Shown piece by piece: positions 47,819 to 57,256 of a stretch of DNA of 64,000 nt (position 1 is its first letter; each line of letters starts with the position of its first letter). The position numbers and the translations under genes were made by a program. Below the pieces are notes generated by a model. That model ran no database searches, was not told the origin of the DNA, and saw nothing but the letters and a program-made list of their open reading frames with translations. The DNA comes from Microvirga sesbaniae. Its GTDB lineage: Bacteria > Pseudomonadota > Alphaproteobacteria > Rhizobiales > Beijerinckiaceae. The DNA lies in assembly GCF_025460805.1 (NCBI RefSeq), contig NZ_JAMXFJ010000005.1:178297-242296 (forward strand), written 5' to 3'.

Positions 47819-47925
47819 CCGAACCGTTGGGCGGACGCCACCGTCTCGTCGGGTAGCTTCCACGAGCGGCACCGCTCGTGATCATGTTTCAACCGGCCAC
47901 AGAGCCGGCATTCGGAGAAACGCCT

Positions 47926-48921
47926 ATGCCATTTCTGACCCGCCGTCTCGCGCTGGGCCTCGTCGCCGCCGCAACCGTCATTCTTCCCGCATTGCCGGCG
48001 AGTGCCCAGACCAAGCTGAAGTGGGCTCACGTCTACGAAACTTCGGAGCCGTTCCACACCCAGTCGGTATGGGCGGCCCAGGAGATCGCGAAGCGCACCA
48101 ACAACCGCTATCAGATCGACGTCTATCCGGCCTCGCAGCTCGGCAAGGAGAGCGACATCAATCAGGGCCTGTCGCTCGGCACGGTCGACATGATCATCTC
48201 CGGTCCAAGCTTCGCCGCACGCAGCTATCCGCCGATCGGCATCGGGTACTATCCCTACATCTTCCGCGACTCCGCCCACCTGCTCGCCTTCGCGAAGAGC
48301 GACGTCTTCAAGGAACTCGGCGCCGGCTACGCCGAGAAGACAGGGCACCAGATGCTGGCGCTCACCTATTATGGCATTCGCCACACGTCCACGAACAAGC
48401 CCTTCAAGACCTGCGCCGACATGAAGGGCCTCAAGATCCGCGTGCCCGATGCCCCGGCCTACTTGGCCATGCCGCGGTCCTGCGGCGCCAATACCACGCC
48501 TATCGCCTTCGCGGAGGTCTACCTGGCCCTTCAGAACGGCACGGTCGACGCGCAGGAGAACCCTCTGACGACGATCGAGGCAAAGAAGTTCTACGAGGTC
48601 CAGAAGAACATCGTGCTGACCGGCCATATCGTCGACCATCTCGCGACGATCGTCTCCAAGCAGCTCTGGGCCAAGCTCTCGGATGAAGACAAGAAGATCT
48701 TCACCGCTGTCGCGCAAGAGGCGGCTGCCCGCGCCTCGGGAGAGATCCAGGCGAAGGAGAAGGAATTGATCGAGACCTTCAAGCAGAAGGGCCTGACGAT
48801 CACCGAGGTCAACAAGGACGAGTTCAAGGAAGCGGTCATGAAGAACGTGACCCTGGAATCCCTGGGCTATCGGAAGGCGGATTTCGACAAGATCCAGGCT
48901 CTGAAATCCGAAGGTCTCTGA
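47926..48921 (+). CDS. dctP: TRAP transporter substrate-binding protein (DctP family)
   Basis: A 331-residue exported protein with signal peptide MPFLTRRLALGLVAAATVIL ending PASAQ. It has the DctP features GIGYYPYIFRDSAHLLAFAK and LKIRVPDAPAYLAMPRS, and QNGTVDAQENP. GGAGAAACGCC precedes the ATG at 47926. It opens the plus-strand operon of binding protein, two permeases and a UxaA-family hydro-lyase, so the ligand is probably a hexuronate, aldarate or similar sugar acid. Confidence 0.91.
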   Translation: MPFLTRRLALGLVAAATVILPALPASAQTKLKWAHVYETSEPFHTQSVWAAQEIAKRTNNRYQIDVYPASQLGKESDINQGLSLGTVDMIISGPSFAARSYPPIGIGYYPYIFRDSAHLLAFAKSDVFKELGAGYAEKTGHQMLALTYYGIRHTSTNKPFKTCADMKGLKIRVPDAPAYLAMPRSCGANTTPIAFAEVYLALQNGTVDAQENPLTTIEAKKFYEVQKNIVLTGHIVDHLATIVSKQLWAKLSDEDKKIFTAVAQEAAARASGEIQAKEKELIETFKQKGLTITEVNKDEFKEAVMKNVTLESLGYRKADFDKIQALKSEGL

Positions 48922-48928
48922 GGTTTCG

Positions 48929-48953
48929 GGCGGGCCGTTTTCGGCGGCCCGCC
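48929..48953 (+). promoter_or_regulatory. intercistronic hairpin after TRAP binding-protein gene
   Basis: GGCGGGCC-N9-GGCCCGCC is a perfect 8-bp GC stem starting eight bases after the stop of the binding-protein gene, followed by no T tract. A second GC dyad (CCCGCCGCGGCGGG) lies 20 bp on. Likely message stabiliser or attenuator. Confidence 0.65.
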
Positions 48954-49030
48954 GTTCTGCCGTTCGAGTATCCCGCCGCCCGCCGCGGCGGGGATCGCTT
49001 CAGACCTCCAGGAACGAGGTTCACCAAGAC

Positions 49031-49615
49031 ATGACGACTGAGGTTCACACCCAGGTCAGCGCCGAGGAACTGGCGCAGACTTTCGACGAGAGCGAGCACG
49101 CACCGGTCGACCTTTCGGGCTATGCCTTCGAGGACTGGCTGTCCCTGGCCCTGTTCTGGGCGATGTCGCTTGCCGTCTTCGTTCAATTCTTCACGCGATA
49201 CGTGCTGAACGACTCCTTCGCCTGGACGGAGGAGATCGCGACCAATCTCCTGGTCGCCCTCGTTTTCATCGGGTCATCCATGTGCGTGCGCATGAGCCGC
49301 CACATCCAGGTCGACTTCCTCTATCGCTACCTCTCACCCGGCATCGCCCGCGTTCTGGCGACCCTGATCGACGTCATCCGTGTCGCCTTCTTCGCCTATG
49401 CGGCTCTCCTCGTCTGGCGCTTCATGAGCATCATCGGCGATGAGCAGATGACGACGATCGCTCTCCCGAAAAATCTCAGCTATGCCTTTGTTTTCATCGG
49501 CTTCGTCCTGATGTTCTTCCGCTCCGTGCAGGTCGCTGTCGCCAACTGGCGCCGCGGCTATTCCGTGCTTGAGCGGCCCGAAGCCTTCGATGCTCCCTTG
49601 GTGGCGGAAACCTGA
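49031..49615 (+). CDS. dctQ: TRAP transporter small permease (DctQ family)
   Basis: A 194-residue membrane protein with four transmembrane segments. Typical residues are VFVQFFTRYVLNDSFAWTEE and FIGSSMCVRMSRHIQVDFLY. Its stop overlaps the start of the large permease gene (TGATG, 49613-49617), showing coupled translation. It follows the binding-protein gene after a 109-bp gap with a hairpin. Confidence 0.9.
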   Translation: MTTEVHTQVSAEELAQTFDESEHAPVDLSGYAFEDWLSLALFWAMSLAVFVQFFTRYVLNDSFAWTEEIATNLLVALVFIGSSMCVRMSRHIQVDFLYRYLSPGIARVLATLIDVIRVAFFAYAALLVWRFMSIIGDEQMTTIALPKNLSYAFVFIGFVLMFFRSVQVAVANWRRGYSVLERPEAFDAPLVAET

Positions 49616-51021
49616 TGCTCATCCTGATCGGCTCATTTCTCGTTCTGATGGTTCTCGGCCTGCCCGTGGCCCTCTCCATGGCTGTCGCCTCCCTGCTCTT
49701 CATCCTCGCGACCGGCACGGTGCCGGACGTCATCGTGGCGCAGCGCATGATCGCCGGAGTCGAGAGCTTTCCGCTGCTGGCAGTCCCGTTCTTCATCCTC
49801 GCCGGCAATCTCATGAACATCGCCGGCGTCACCGGCCGAATCTACTCGTTCGCGGTTGCGCTCGTCGGGTGGATGAAGGGTGGCCTCGGTCAGGTGAACA
49901 TCATCGGATCGGTGATCTTCTCAGGCATGTCCGGAACGGCCATCGCCGATGCGGCGGGCCTTGGGACGATCGAGATCAAAGCCATGAAGGATCACGGCTA
50001 CACGACGGAGTTTGCCGTTGGCGTGACGGCGGCATCCGCGACCCTCGGGCCGATCATCCCGCCTTCCTTGCCGTTCGTGATCTACGGAATGATGGCGAAC
50101 GTCTCGATCGGGGCCCTCTTCCTGGGCGGCCTCATCCCGGGCATCGTGATGACCCTGCTGATGATGGGAACCGTCGCCTATTTCGCTTATCGGAACGGAT
50201 GGGGCGCAGATACTCCGTTCTCATGGACTCAACTGGGCAATGCCACCATCGAGGTCGCCATCGTCCTGGCCTTTCCGGTCGCCGTCTGGCTGCTGATCCA
50301 GGCCGGACTTTCCCCCAATCTCTCCATCGGGATCGCCCTGGTGGTCCTGCTGGCCCTCGACTGGTATTTCGACTTCTCGGCCGTGATGGCCCTGATGGCG
50401 CCGGTCATCCTGATCGGCGGCATGACGCTCGGCCTCTTCACCCCGACGGAGGCGGCGGTCGCGGCCGTCATCTGGTCGCTGTTCCTGGGCCTCGTCCGCT
50501 ATCGCTCCATGACGTTCAGAAGCCTGGCCAAGGCGACCTTCGATACGATCGAGACGACGGCCTCGGTTCTGTTCATCGTCACGGCGGCGTCGATCTTCGC
50601 CTGGCTTCTGACGGTCAGCCAGGCGGCGCAGATCCTGTCGGACGCGATTCTGGGCTTCACGCAGAACAAGTGGGTGTTCCTGCTGCTGGCCAATATCCTC
50701 ATCCTGTTCGTCGGCTGCTTCATCGATACCATCGCGGCGATCACGATCCTTGTGCCGATCCTGCTGCCGATCGTGCTCAAGCTTGGCATCGATCCAATCC
50801 ATTTCGGCCTCATCATGACGCTGAATCTGATGATCGGCCTGCTTCATCCGCCCCTCGGCATGGTGCTCTTCGTCCTGGCGCGGGTCTCCAGGCTTTCGGT
50901 CGAGCGCACCACGGTGGCGATCCTTCCCTGGCTCGTCCCCTTGATGCTCGCGCTGATCGCGATCACCTATATTCCAGAACTGACGCTTTGGCTTCCGCAG
51001 AAAATGGGTTTGGGACGATAG
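49615..51021 (+). CDS. dctM: TRAP transporter large permease (DctM family)
   Basis: A 468-residue membrane protein with the DctM motifs AVPFFILAGNLMNIAGVTGR, FSGMSGTAIADAAGLG and LGPIIPPSLPFVIYG, and about twelve helices. It is somewhat longer than the other DctM in this window because of an extended central loop (about residues 190-260). It is the transport pore of the second TRAP system. Confidence 0.93.
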   Translation: MLILIGSFLVLMVLGLPVALSMAVASLLFILATGTVPDVIVAQRMIAGVESFPLLAVPFFILAGNLMNIAGVTGRIYSFAVALVGWMKGGLGQVNIIGSVIFSGMSGTAIADAAGLGTIEIKAMKDHGYTTEFAVGVTAASATLGPIIPPSLPFVIYGMMANVSIGALFLGGLIPGIVMTLLMMGTVAYFAYRNGWGADTPFSWTQLGNATIEVAIVLAFPVAVWLLIQAGLSPNLSIGIALVVLLALDWYFDFSAVMALMAPVILIGGMTLGLFTPTEAAVAAVIWSLFLGLVRYRSMTFRSLAKATFDTIETTASVLFIVTAASIFAWLLTVSQAAQILSDAILGFTQNKWVFLLLANILILFVGCFIDTIAAITILVPILLPIVLKLGIDPIHFGLIMTLNLMIGLLHPPLGMVLFVLARVSRLSVERTTVAILPWLVPLMLALIAITYIPELTLWLPQKMGLGR

Positions 51022-51064
51022 TGGATCGTTCGAAAGACATTCCTAACCGGTTATCGAGATCCTC

Positions 51065-52582
51065 ATGAGCACTCCTCGCACCATCCGCCTCTCCCCCGAT
51101 GACAACGTGGTCATCGCGATCGATCTCGTGAATCAAGGCGCGAGCGCGGCTGGACTGACGGCCCGCGAGCGCATCCTGCGCGGCCACAAGATGGCCGCGG
51201 AGCCGATCAGGGAAGGCGAACCGATCAAGAAGTTCGGCCAGATCATCGGCTTCGCCAAGACCCACATCGCGCCCGGGGAATGGGTGCACGAGCACAATGT
51301 CGGCCTGCACGACTTCGAGCGGGACTACGCCTTCAGCGCGGATGCCCGGGAGGACGACCTGCTCCCGTCCGAGCTGCGGGCCACGTTCCAGGGTTACCGC
51401 CGCGCTTCCGGCCGGACGGGCACGCGCAACTATATTGGCATTCTGACATCGGTGAACTGCTCCGCGTCCGTCGCACGCTTCGCCGCCGCCGAAGTCGAGC
51501 GTGCCGGCCTTCTTCGCGACTACCCCGGCATCGACGGCGTCGTTGCGATCGTCCACGGAACCGGTTGCGGTCACGCGGCCTATGGCGAAGGGTTCGACAT
51601 CCTGCGTCGCACGCAATGGGGCTATGCCAGCCACCCCAACTTCGCGGGCGTCATCATGGTCGGTCTCGGCTGCGAGGTGTTTCAGATCGGCCGGATGAAG
51701 CAGGAATACGGCCTCACCGAAAGTGAAACCTTCCGGACCCTCACCATTCAGGAGACGGGCGGCACGAGACGCACCGTGCAGGCCATCGTCGATGCCGTGA
51801 AGGACATGCTGCCGATCGCCGCCCGGGCTCAGCGGGAGACACGCCCCGCATCGGAGCTTGTGCTTGCCCTTCAATGCGGCGGTTCCGACGGCTATTCGGC
51901 GCTCACCGCCAACCCGGCCCTCGGTGTCGCGTCCGATCTCCTGGTCCGCCACGGCGGAACGTCGATCCTGTCTGAAACTCCCGAGATCTACGGTGCCGAG
52001 CATCTTCTGACCCGGCGGGCTGCCACCCGGGAGATCGGCGAGAAGCTCGTGTCGCGGATCCGATGGTGGGAGGATTACACGGCCCGAAACGGCGGCGAGA
52101 TGAACAACAACCCCTCGCCCGGCAACAAGGCGGGCGGGTTGACGACGATCCTCGAAAAATCGCTCGGCGCCGCAGCGAAGGGAGGACGCTCCACGCTCCG
52201 TGCCGTCTACGAATATGCCGAACCGGTGAAGGACCACGGCTTCGTCTACATGGATACGCCGGGCTACGACCCTGTTGCCGCGACCGGCCAAGTGGCCGGC
52301 GGCGCGAACCTGATCGCCTTCACGACGGGCCGCGGCTCGGCCTTCGGCTGCAAGCCCGTGCCGTCCCTGAAGCTCGCTACCAATTCCGATATCTACCGTC
52401 GCATGCTCGACGACATGGACATCAATTGCGGCGATGTCCTCGACGGCGTGTCCCTGGACACGAAGGGTCAGGAGATTTTCGAGATCCTGCTCCGGGTCGC
52501 GTCCGGTGAGCACACCAAGTCGGAGGAACTCGGCTACGGCGATCTCGAGTTCGTTCCGTGGCAGGTCGGCGCGACGATGTAA
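51065..52582 (+). CDS. uxaA: UxaA family hydro-lyase (altronate/galactarate dehydratase)
   Basis: A 505-residue sugar-acid dehydratase. The N-terminal SAF domain (about 10-80) and the long UxaA domain with HGTGCGHAAYGEG, VGLGCEVFQIG and ALQCGGSDGYSALTANPALG (metal-site Cys residues), GNKAGGLTTILEKS and TTGRGSAFGC are intact. It removes water from altronate, galactarate or a related acid to give a 2-keto-3-deoxy acid. It follows the TRAP permease genes by 43 bp. No uronate isomerase, reductase or KDG kinase gene is present, so its exact substrate is open. Confidence 0.88.
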   Translation: MSTPRTIRLSPDDNVVIAIDLVNQGASAAGLTARERILRGHKMAAEPIREGEPIKKFGQIIGFAKTHIAPGEWVHEHNVGLHDFERDYAFSADAREDDLLPSELRATFQGYRRASGRTGTRNYIGILTSVNCSASVARFAAAEVERAGLLRDYPGIDGVVAIVHGTGCGHAAYGEGFDILRRTQWGYASHPNFAGVIMVGLGCEVFQIGRMKQEYGLTESETFRTLTIQETGGTRRTVQAIVDAVKDMLPIAARAQRETRPASELVLALQCGGSDGYSALTANPALGVASDLLVRHGGTSILSETPEIYGAEHLLTRRAATREIGEKLVSRIRWWEDYTARNGGEMNNNPSPGNKAGGLTTILEKSLGAAAKGGRSTLRAVYEYAEPVKDHGFVYMDTPGYDPVAATGQVAGGANLIAFTTGRGSAFGCKPVPSLKLATNSDIYRRMLDDMDINCGDVLDGVSLDTKGQEIFEILLRVASGEHTKSEELGYGDLEFVPWQVGATM

Positions 52583-52730
52583 GCGGAACGGGGAGACGGA
52601 ATTCGATGCTCCCGGCTCGTCCCGATGGGCGGCGAGTGCGATACATCGCTCCTTCGGAGGCTCGTTAACCAGTCGTTAACCATCATCGAGCGATGATCTT
52701 CCTGCTGATCCCTCGCCGGATCAACACTCT

Positions 52731-52777
52731 CCCAAAAGCGAACGGGGCGCGGATGTACCGCCTCGCTTCGTTTTGGG
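52731..52777 (+). terminator. probable terminator after uxaA operon
   Basis: CCCAAAA (52731-52737) and TTTTGGG (52771-52777) pair, extended inward by CGAA/TTCG past a one-base bulge and by GCGG-ATGTA-CCGC at the tip. The stem is about 150 bp after the uxaA stop. Its T-rich right arm is suited to termination, though the distance makes it tentative. Confidence 0.4.
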
Positions 52778-52891
52778 ATGCAGTGCTGGAGCCCCTGCCG
52801 CACCGCTCCTGGCCCGCAAGCGCGCCAACCATTTCCCACGACGTCGCGCCCCGTCAGCCGCAGCATATGACCCATCCATTAACGGGTGTTC

Positions 52892-53095
52892 TTAGAGCAT
52901 CGGACGGACCCAGAGGGCCGCGTCAGCGACCCGAAAGGGCCACGCCCGTGACCCGAAGGGCCGCGCCAGCGAAAAGTGGATCCGGTTTTCGCTGGCGCGG
53001 CCCGCTGGGTCCGTTCTGACCGATGCTCTCATTCAAGAAGAACGCATCGGATGGATCCCAAAAGTGCAAGTCCACTTTTCACGTCCGATGCTTTA
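52892..53095 (+). repeat. interspersed 3'-end repeat element, copy 5 (compound)
   Basis: A 204-bp element from TTAGAGCATCGGACGGACCC to CACGTCCGATGCTTTA. It contains the shared CGATGCTCTCATTCAAGAAG centre and a long stem of GCGCCAGCGAAAAGTGGATC against its inverse. The last bases (TTA at 53093-53095) make the stop codon of a small minus-strand open frame. Confidence 0.85.
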
Positions 53096-53194
53096 GCCGA
53101 GCACGTAGAACGCCGCGCCGATCGCTGCCAGCGCACCCACGAACGCGTAGGGGTACCAGGTGGGAAAGGGCTTGTCGTGACCGTTGAAGCTCAA
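53093..53194 (-). CDS. putative 33-residue single-span membrane peptide
   Basis: A short open frame, TTG at 53194 to TAA at 53093, reads MSFNGHDKPFPTWYPYAFVG then a hydrophobic ALAAIGAAFYVLG. An AGGAG stands seven bases before the TTG, an ideal place. The composition (aromatic Pro/Tyr-rich head, then one helix) is like small respiratory-complex or membrane accessory peptides, but I do not recognise the family. Its stop codon comes from the terminal bases of the repeat element. Whether it is translated is unproven. Confidence 0.5.
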   Translation of the reverse strand: MSFNGHDKPFPTWYPYAFVGALAAIGAAFYVLG

Positions 53195-53625
53195 GCAGGT
53201 TCTCCTGAATCAAGGGCATGCTCTCTCTTCTTCAGGCAAAATGGTCTTTTCGTGGAATTCGCAGGAAAAATGGCCGAGCTTCATTCGACGGGCGGTGCCC
53301 GAGGTGAAGTCGGGACAAGGCCATGCCGGCACCCGAACGGCGCGGCAAAGCGGAAGAAAATTACTTTGAAGCCCTTTTAAGGAAGCGAATATCACCCCGA
53401 TCTCAAGGCTGTAGCGGGTGTTTTAGAACGCCTCTGACTTTCCACTAAGCCCTTGATCAATCTCACTTCTTTCAGATACTTCATCGGACGCGCCTACGGG
53501 AATCCTCCCGGTTTCGGGCAGTCGGTCGATCTGCCGGAGGCAAGGGCGTTCAGCTCGTCCGGCGAAGGATCCGGAACTGCGCACCACGTCCGGCGGTCGC
53601 GCCCCAGTATGAGGAGAACGAGTTC
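53195..53625. other. 431-bp intergenic stretch upstream of the TonB operon
   Basis: No gene was recognised. The stretch is AT-richer at 53340-53480 and probably holds the operon promoter. TTTAGAA at 53422-53428 with a weak right half (CTCTGAC) resembles an Irr (ICE) box. GAGGAG stands before the ATG at 53626. Confidence 0.4.
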
Positions 53626-54093
53626 ATGGGCATGAGCACATGGAATGAGCCCGGGTTCACATCGGGAAGCGTCTTCGCCTGCCTGGCTCTGCTCCTGCCT
53701 TTCAGCGGAATGGCGCTTGCCCAGGACAATGCGCCGGCTTCCAGTCCCTTGCGGATCGAGTTGAACAAAATCGAAGCATCGGGGGAAAGCTGCCGGACCT
53801 ATTTCCTGATCGACAATCAGAAAGGCGAGAGCTGGAAATCTTTGAAGCTCGACCTCTTCGCACTGGACACCGACGGGGTGGCGGCCAAGCGGCTGGCGGT
53901 GGAGGTCGGTCCGGTCCCTCGCCGCAAGACCCTCATCAAGCTCTTCGACTTTCCTGGGCTGAACTGCTCGCGCTTCGGACGTGTTCTGCTCAACGACGTC
54001 CTGACCTGCGAAGGCGCGACCACCGCGCGCGAGGAATGCCTGTCCGGAATTGAGACAGCCTCCAAGATCGACGCCGTATCCTTCGTGAAGTGA
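53626..54093 (+). CDS. exported protein of unknown function in TonB operon
   Basis: A 155-residue protein with a signal peptide (SVFACLALLLPFSGMALAQ) and a mature part with three or four Cys residues and the segment GESCRTYFLIDNQKGESWKS, which looks like a beta-sandwich. It ends eight bases before exbB, so it is probably cotranscribed with exbB, exbD and tonB. It may be a periplasmic accessory of the TonB system. I do not recognise a named family. Confidence 0.7.
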   Translation: MGMSTWNEPGFTSGSVFACLALLLPFSGMALAQDNAPASSPLRIELNKIEASGESCRTYFLIDNQKGESWKSLKLDLFALDTDGVAAKRLAVEVGPVPRRKTLIKLFDFPGLNCSRFGRVLLNDVLTCEGATTAREECLSGIETASKIDAVSFVK

Positions 54094-54100
54094 GATTGCC

Positions 54101-54789
<689 letters not shown>

Positions 54790-54790
<1 letters not shown>

Positions 54791-55236
54791 TGGGCATGGG
54801 ACTAATCCGGGCGCAGGATACCGACGACGAGTTCGGGTCCGCTCCCCTGTCGGAGATCAACGTCACGCCGCTTGTGGACGTGATGCTCGTTCTGCTCATC
54901 ATCTTCATGGTGGCAGCCCCGCTGATGACCGTCGGCGTGCCCGTGCAGTTGCCGAAGACGGCGGCCCCGAAGGTGTCGCAGCCGAAGCAGCCGGTGGTGG
55001 TCACCATCGACGCGCAGGGCCAGCCCTTCCTCGACAAGGAGCCCCTCGCGGCCGAGACCATGATGCCGCGGCTGCGGCAGCTTGCGGGCGCGGATGCGGG
55101 TCAGGTCGTCCTCGTTCGTGGCGACAAGGCCGTTCCGTACGGACGCATCATCGAGATCATGGGCCAGATCAACGCCGCGGGCTTCAGCAAGGTGTCCCTG
55201 ATCGCGCAGGCCCCGAGCGGACCGCCGGCCCCGTAG
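54790..55236 (+). CDS. exbD: ExbD, TonB-system proton channel subunit
   Basis: A 148-residue protein with one transmembrane helix (about 28-48) containing the proton-relay Asp in [20 protein letters not shown], and a periplasmic peptidoglycan-contact domain. It partners ExbB. The gene ends 16 bp before tonB. Confidence 0.94.
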
Positions 55237-55252
55237 GATCCGCAGCAGCCCG

Positions 55253-56146
55253 ATGTCCGTTCATACTCTGAGACCGACGCAGGAGCCGAACCGGCTCGGG
55301 ATCGCCTTTCTCGCCGCGCTCCTGCTGCATGGAGCGGCGCTGACGGCCGTGACCCTGTGGTCATCCGATACCGAGAAATCGCCCGGGGAGCAGGAGATCA
55401 CCATCGATCTCGCGCCCGCCATGGAAGAAATCGTGTCGGTCGCGCCATCGCTCGAGCAGTCCCAGGACGTGCCGCCCATCGAGGCGGAGGCCCTGCCGGT
55501 CGGATCGGACACCGTCGAGGAGCAGCCTCCGCAGGAGATCGCCGAAGTCCAGCCGCAGGAGGTGGCCGAGGCGGTCCCTGTCGAAGCCGTGCCGGTCGAA
55601 CAGGAGGCGGCGCAGACCGAGGCCGTCATCCTGCCGCCTCCCGAGACAGTCGTCGCCAAGCCCGTCGACGCGCGCCCGCCGCCCAAGGACGCGCCCCCGC
55701 CGCCGAAGCCGGAGAAGAAGCCACCGCCGAAGCCCGTGGAGCGCAGGCCGCCGCCGCGCCGGACCGTCGCGGAACCGAAGCCGCTTCCCTCGGATGCCCG
55801 CCAGGGGCAGGCTTCGGCCTCACGCGAGCATACGGGCGGCCAGGCGGCCTCGGCCGATCCGACCGCCCGCAATCGCTACCTGGCCAGCCTCGTGGCCTCA
55901 TTGCGCAACCGCCTGCGTTATCCCGACGTCGCGCGCAACCAGGGCGTCACGGGCGTTGCAACGGTGCGCTTCACCATGGATCGGTCCGGTCGCATCGTGA
56001 GCGCGTCCCTGGTGCGGGGCGCAGGCTATCCGGCGCTCGATCAGGCTGCCCTTGCCGCGGCAAGCCCGGGATCGTCCCTGCCGCCGATCCCGGACTTCAT
56101 CCCGCAATCGACGTTCACCGTGCCGCTTCGCTTCAACATCCGCTGA
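55253..56146 (+). CDS. tonB: TonB energy-transducing protein
   Basis: A 297-residue protein with an N-terminal helix (about 17-37, containing the HGAALTAVTL His), a long Pro/Glu/Lys-rich periplasmic spacer (about 50-190, with repeated PPPKP) and a C-terminal TonB domain (about 205-297; RLRYPDVARNQGVTGVATVR, FTVPLRF). It links the proton motive force to outer-membrane receptors for iron complexes, cobalamin and others. No TonB-dependent receptor gene is in the window. Confidence 0.92.
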   Translation: MSVHTLRPTQEPNRLGIAFLAALLLHGAALTAVTLWSSDTEKSPGEQEITIDLAPAMEEIVSVAPSLEQSQDVPPIEAEALPVGSDTVEEQPPQEIAEVQPQEVAEAVPVEAVPVEQEAAQTEAVILPPPETVVAKPVDARPPPKDAPPPPKPEKKPPPKPVERRPPPRRTVAEPKPLPSDARQGQASASREHTGGQAASADPTARNRYLASLVASLRNRLRYPDVARNQGVTGVATVRFTMDRSGRIVSASLVRGAGYPALDQAALAAASPGSSLPPIPDFIPQSTFTVPLRFNIR

Positions 56147-56211
56147 GCCAAGCCACGGTCGCGACCTTGACGGTCGTGGGATCGCGACTACCCTGTCGGT
56201 CAAAGCAACCC

Positions 56212-56241
56212 GCCGTCGCCTTCGACGTCGAAGGCGACGGC
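56212..56241. terminator. 30-bp perfect palindrome after tonB
   Basis: GCCGTCGCCTTCGAC is followed at once by its exact inverse, a 30-bp perfect palindrome, 65 bp after the tonB stop and 32 bp before the next start. No T tract follows on either strand. It could be a terminator stem or a dyad operator; I cannot tell which. Confidence 0.45.
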
Positions 56242-56273
56242 ATGAGCTGCGTTCCACGACAGGGAGAATCGCC

Positions 56274-57230
56274 ATGGCCGAAAAGGCTTTCGCCTCGACA
56301 GGCGACACCACCGCCAAGACGGTATCGTTCACGGAGATCGGGCCCGATCTCTATGCCTACACGGCCGAAGGCGATCCCAATTCCGGCATCATCGTCGGCG
56401 ATGACGGCTGCATCGTCATCGACGCGCAGGCCACGCCGGCCATGGCCGAGGACGTGATCGCCCGTGTGCGCACCGTCACCGACAAGCCGATCAAGTACGT
56501 GGTGCTCTCGCATTACCATGCCGTGCGCGTGCTCGGGGCCTCGGCCTACAAGGCGCAAGGCATCATCGCTTCGACAACCACCTACGATCTGATCGTCGAG
56601 CGCGGCGAGCAGGACAAGGCGTCCGAGATCGGCCGCTTCCCGCGCCTGTTCCGCGGCGAGAGCAGCATCCCACCCGGCCTGACCTGGCCGACGCTCACCT
56701 TCGAGAGCGGCATGTCGGTGTTTCTCGGCAAGCGCGAGGTCAAGCTTTTCCATCTCGGCGCCGGCCACACGGCGGGCGACATCGTGGCCTGGGTGCCGGA
56801 CGCGGAAGTGATGTTCACCGGCGATCTGGTGGAGTATCACTCCGCCTGCTATTGCGGCGACGCTTACCTGCGCGAGTGGCCGCAGACCCTGGACTCGATC
56901 CTCGACTTCCAGCCGAAGGCGATCGCGCCGGGGCGGGGCGATGCGCTGCAGGGCGAGCAGGCGGTCCGCGAGGCGGTGGCGATGACCCGCGACTTCGTGG
57001 GCACGCTCTATGGAGCGGCCGAACTGTCGGCTGCGCGCGGACGCTCCCTCAAGGAGACCTTCGCGGCCACGCGCGACGCAATGGACCCGAAATTCGGAAG
57101 CTTCGCGATCTACGAGCATTGCCTGCCGTTCAACGTGTCGCGCGCCTTCGACGAAGCCTCCGGCATCGATCATCCCGTCATCTGGACCGCCGAGCGCGAC
57201 CGGGAGATGTGGGCGGCCCTGCAAGGCTAG
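56274..57230 (+). CDS. MBL-fold protein with partly lost metal site
   Basis: A 318-residue metallo-beta-lactamase-fold protein. The metal motif keeps His80 and His82 (LSHYHAVRVLGA) but has Val84 and Arg85 in place of the usual Asp-His. His165 (GAGHTAGD) and Asp184 (FTGDLVEYHS) remain, so one-metal or altered chemistry is possible. AGGGAG precedes the ATG at 56274. The FAD monooxygenase gene follows 26 bp later, and a DUF2783 gene after that, suggesting a shared aromatic-acid pathway. Substrate unknown. Confidence 0.8.
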   Translation: MAEKAFASTGDTTAKTVSFTEIGPDLYAYTAEGDPNSGIIVGDDGCIVIDAQATPAMAEDVIARVRTVTDKPIKYVVLSHYHAVRVLGASAYKAQGIIASTTTYDLIVERGEQDKASEIGRFPRLFRGESSIPPGLTWPTLTFESGMSVFLGKREVKLFHLGAGHTAGDIVAWVPDAEVMFTGDLVEYHSACYCGDAYLREWPQTLDSILDFQPKAIAPGRGDALQGEQAVREAVAMTRDFVGTLYGAAELSAARGRSLKETFAATRDAMDPKFGSFAIYEHCLPFNVSRAFDEASGIDHPVIWTAERDREMWAALQG

Positions 57231-57256
57231 TCCGGGGCGAACGGGCGGAGGCCGCC

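Noticed and set aside
53184..53369. A 61-codon plus-strand frame upstream of the TonB operon
   Set aside because: It has no ribosome site and no signal peptide or domain, and it overlaps the better supported small minus-strand frame.
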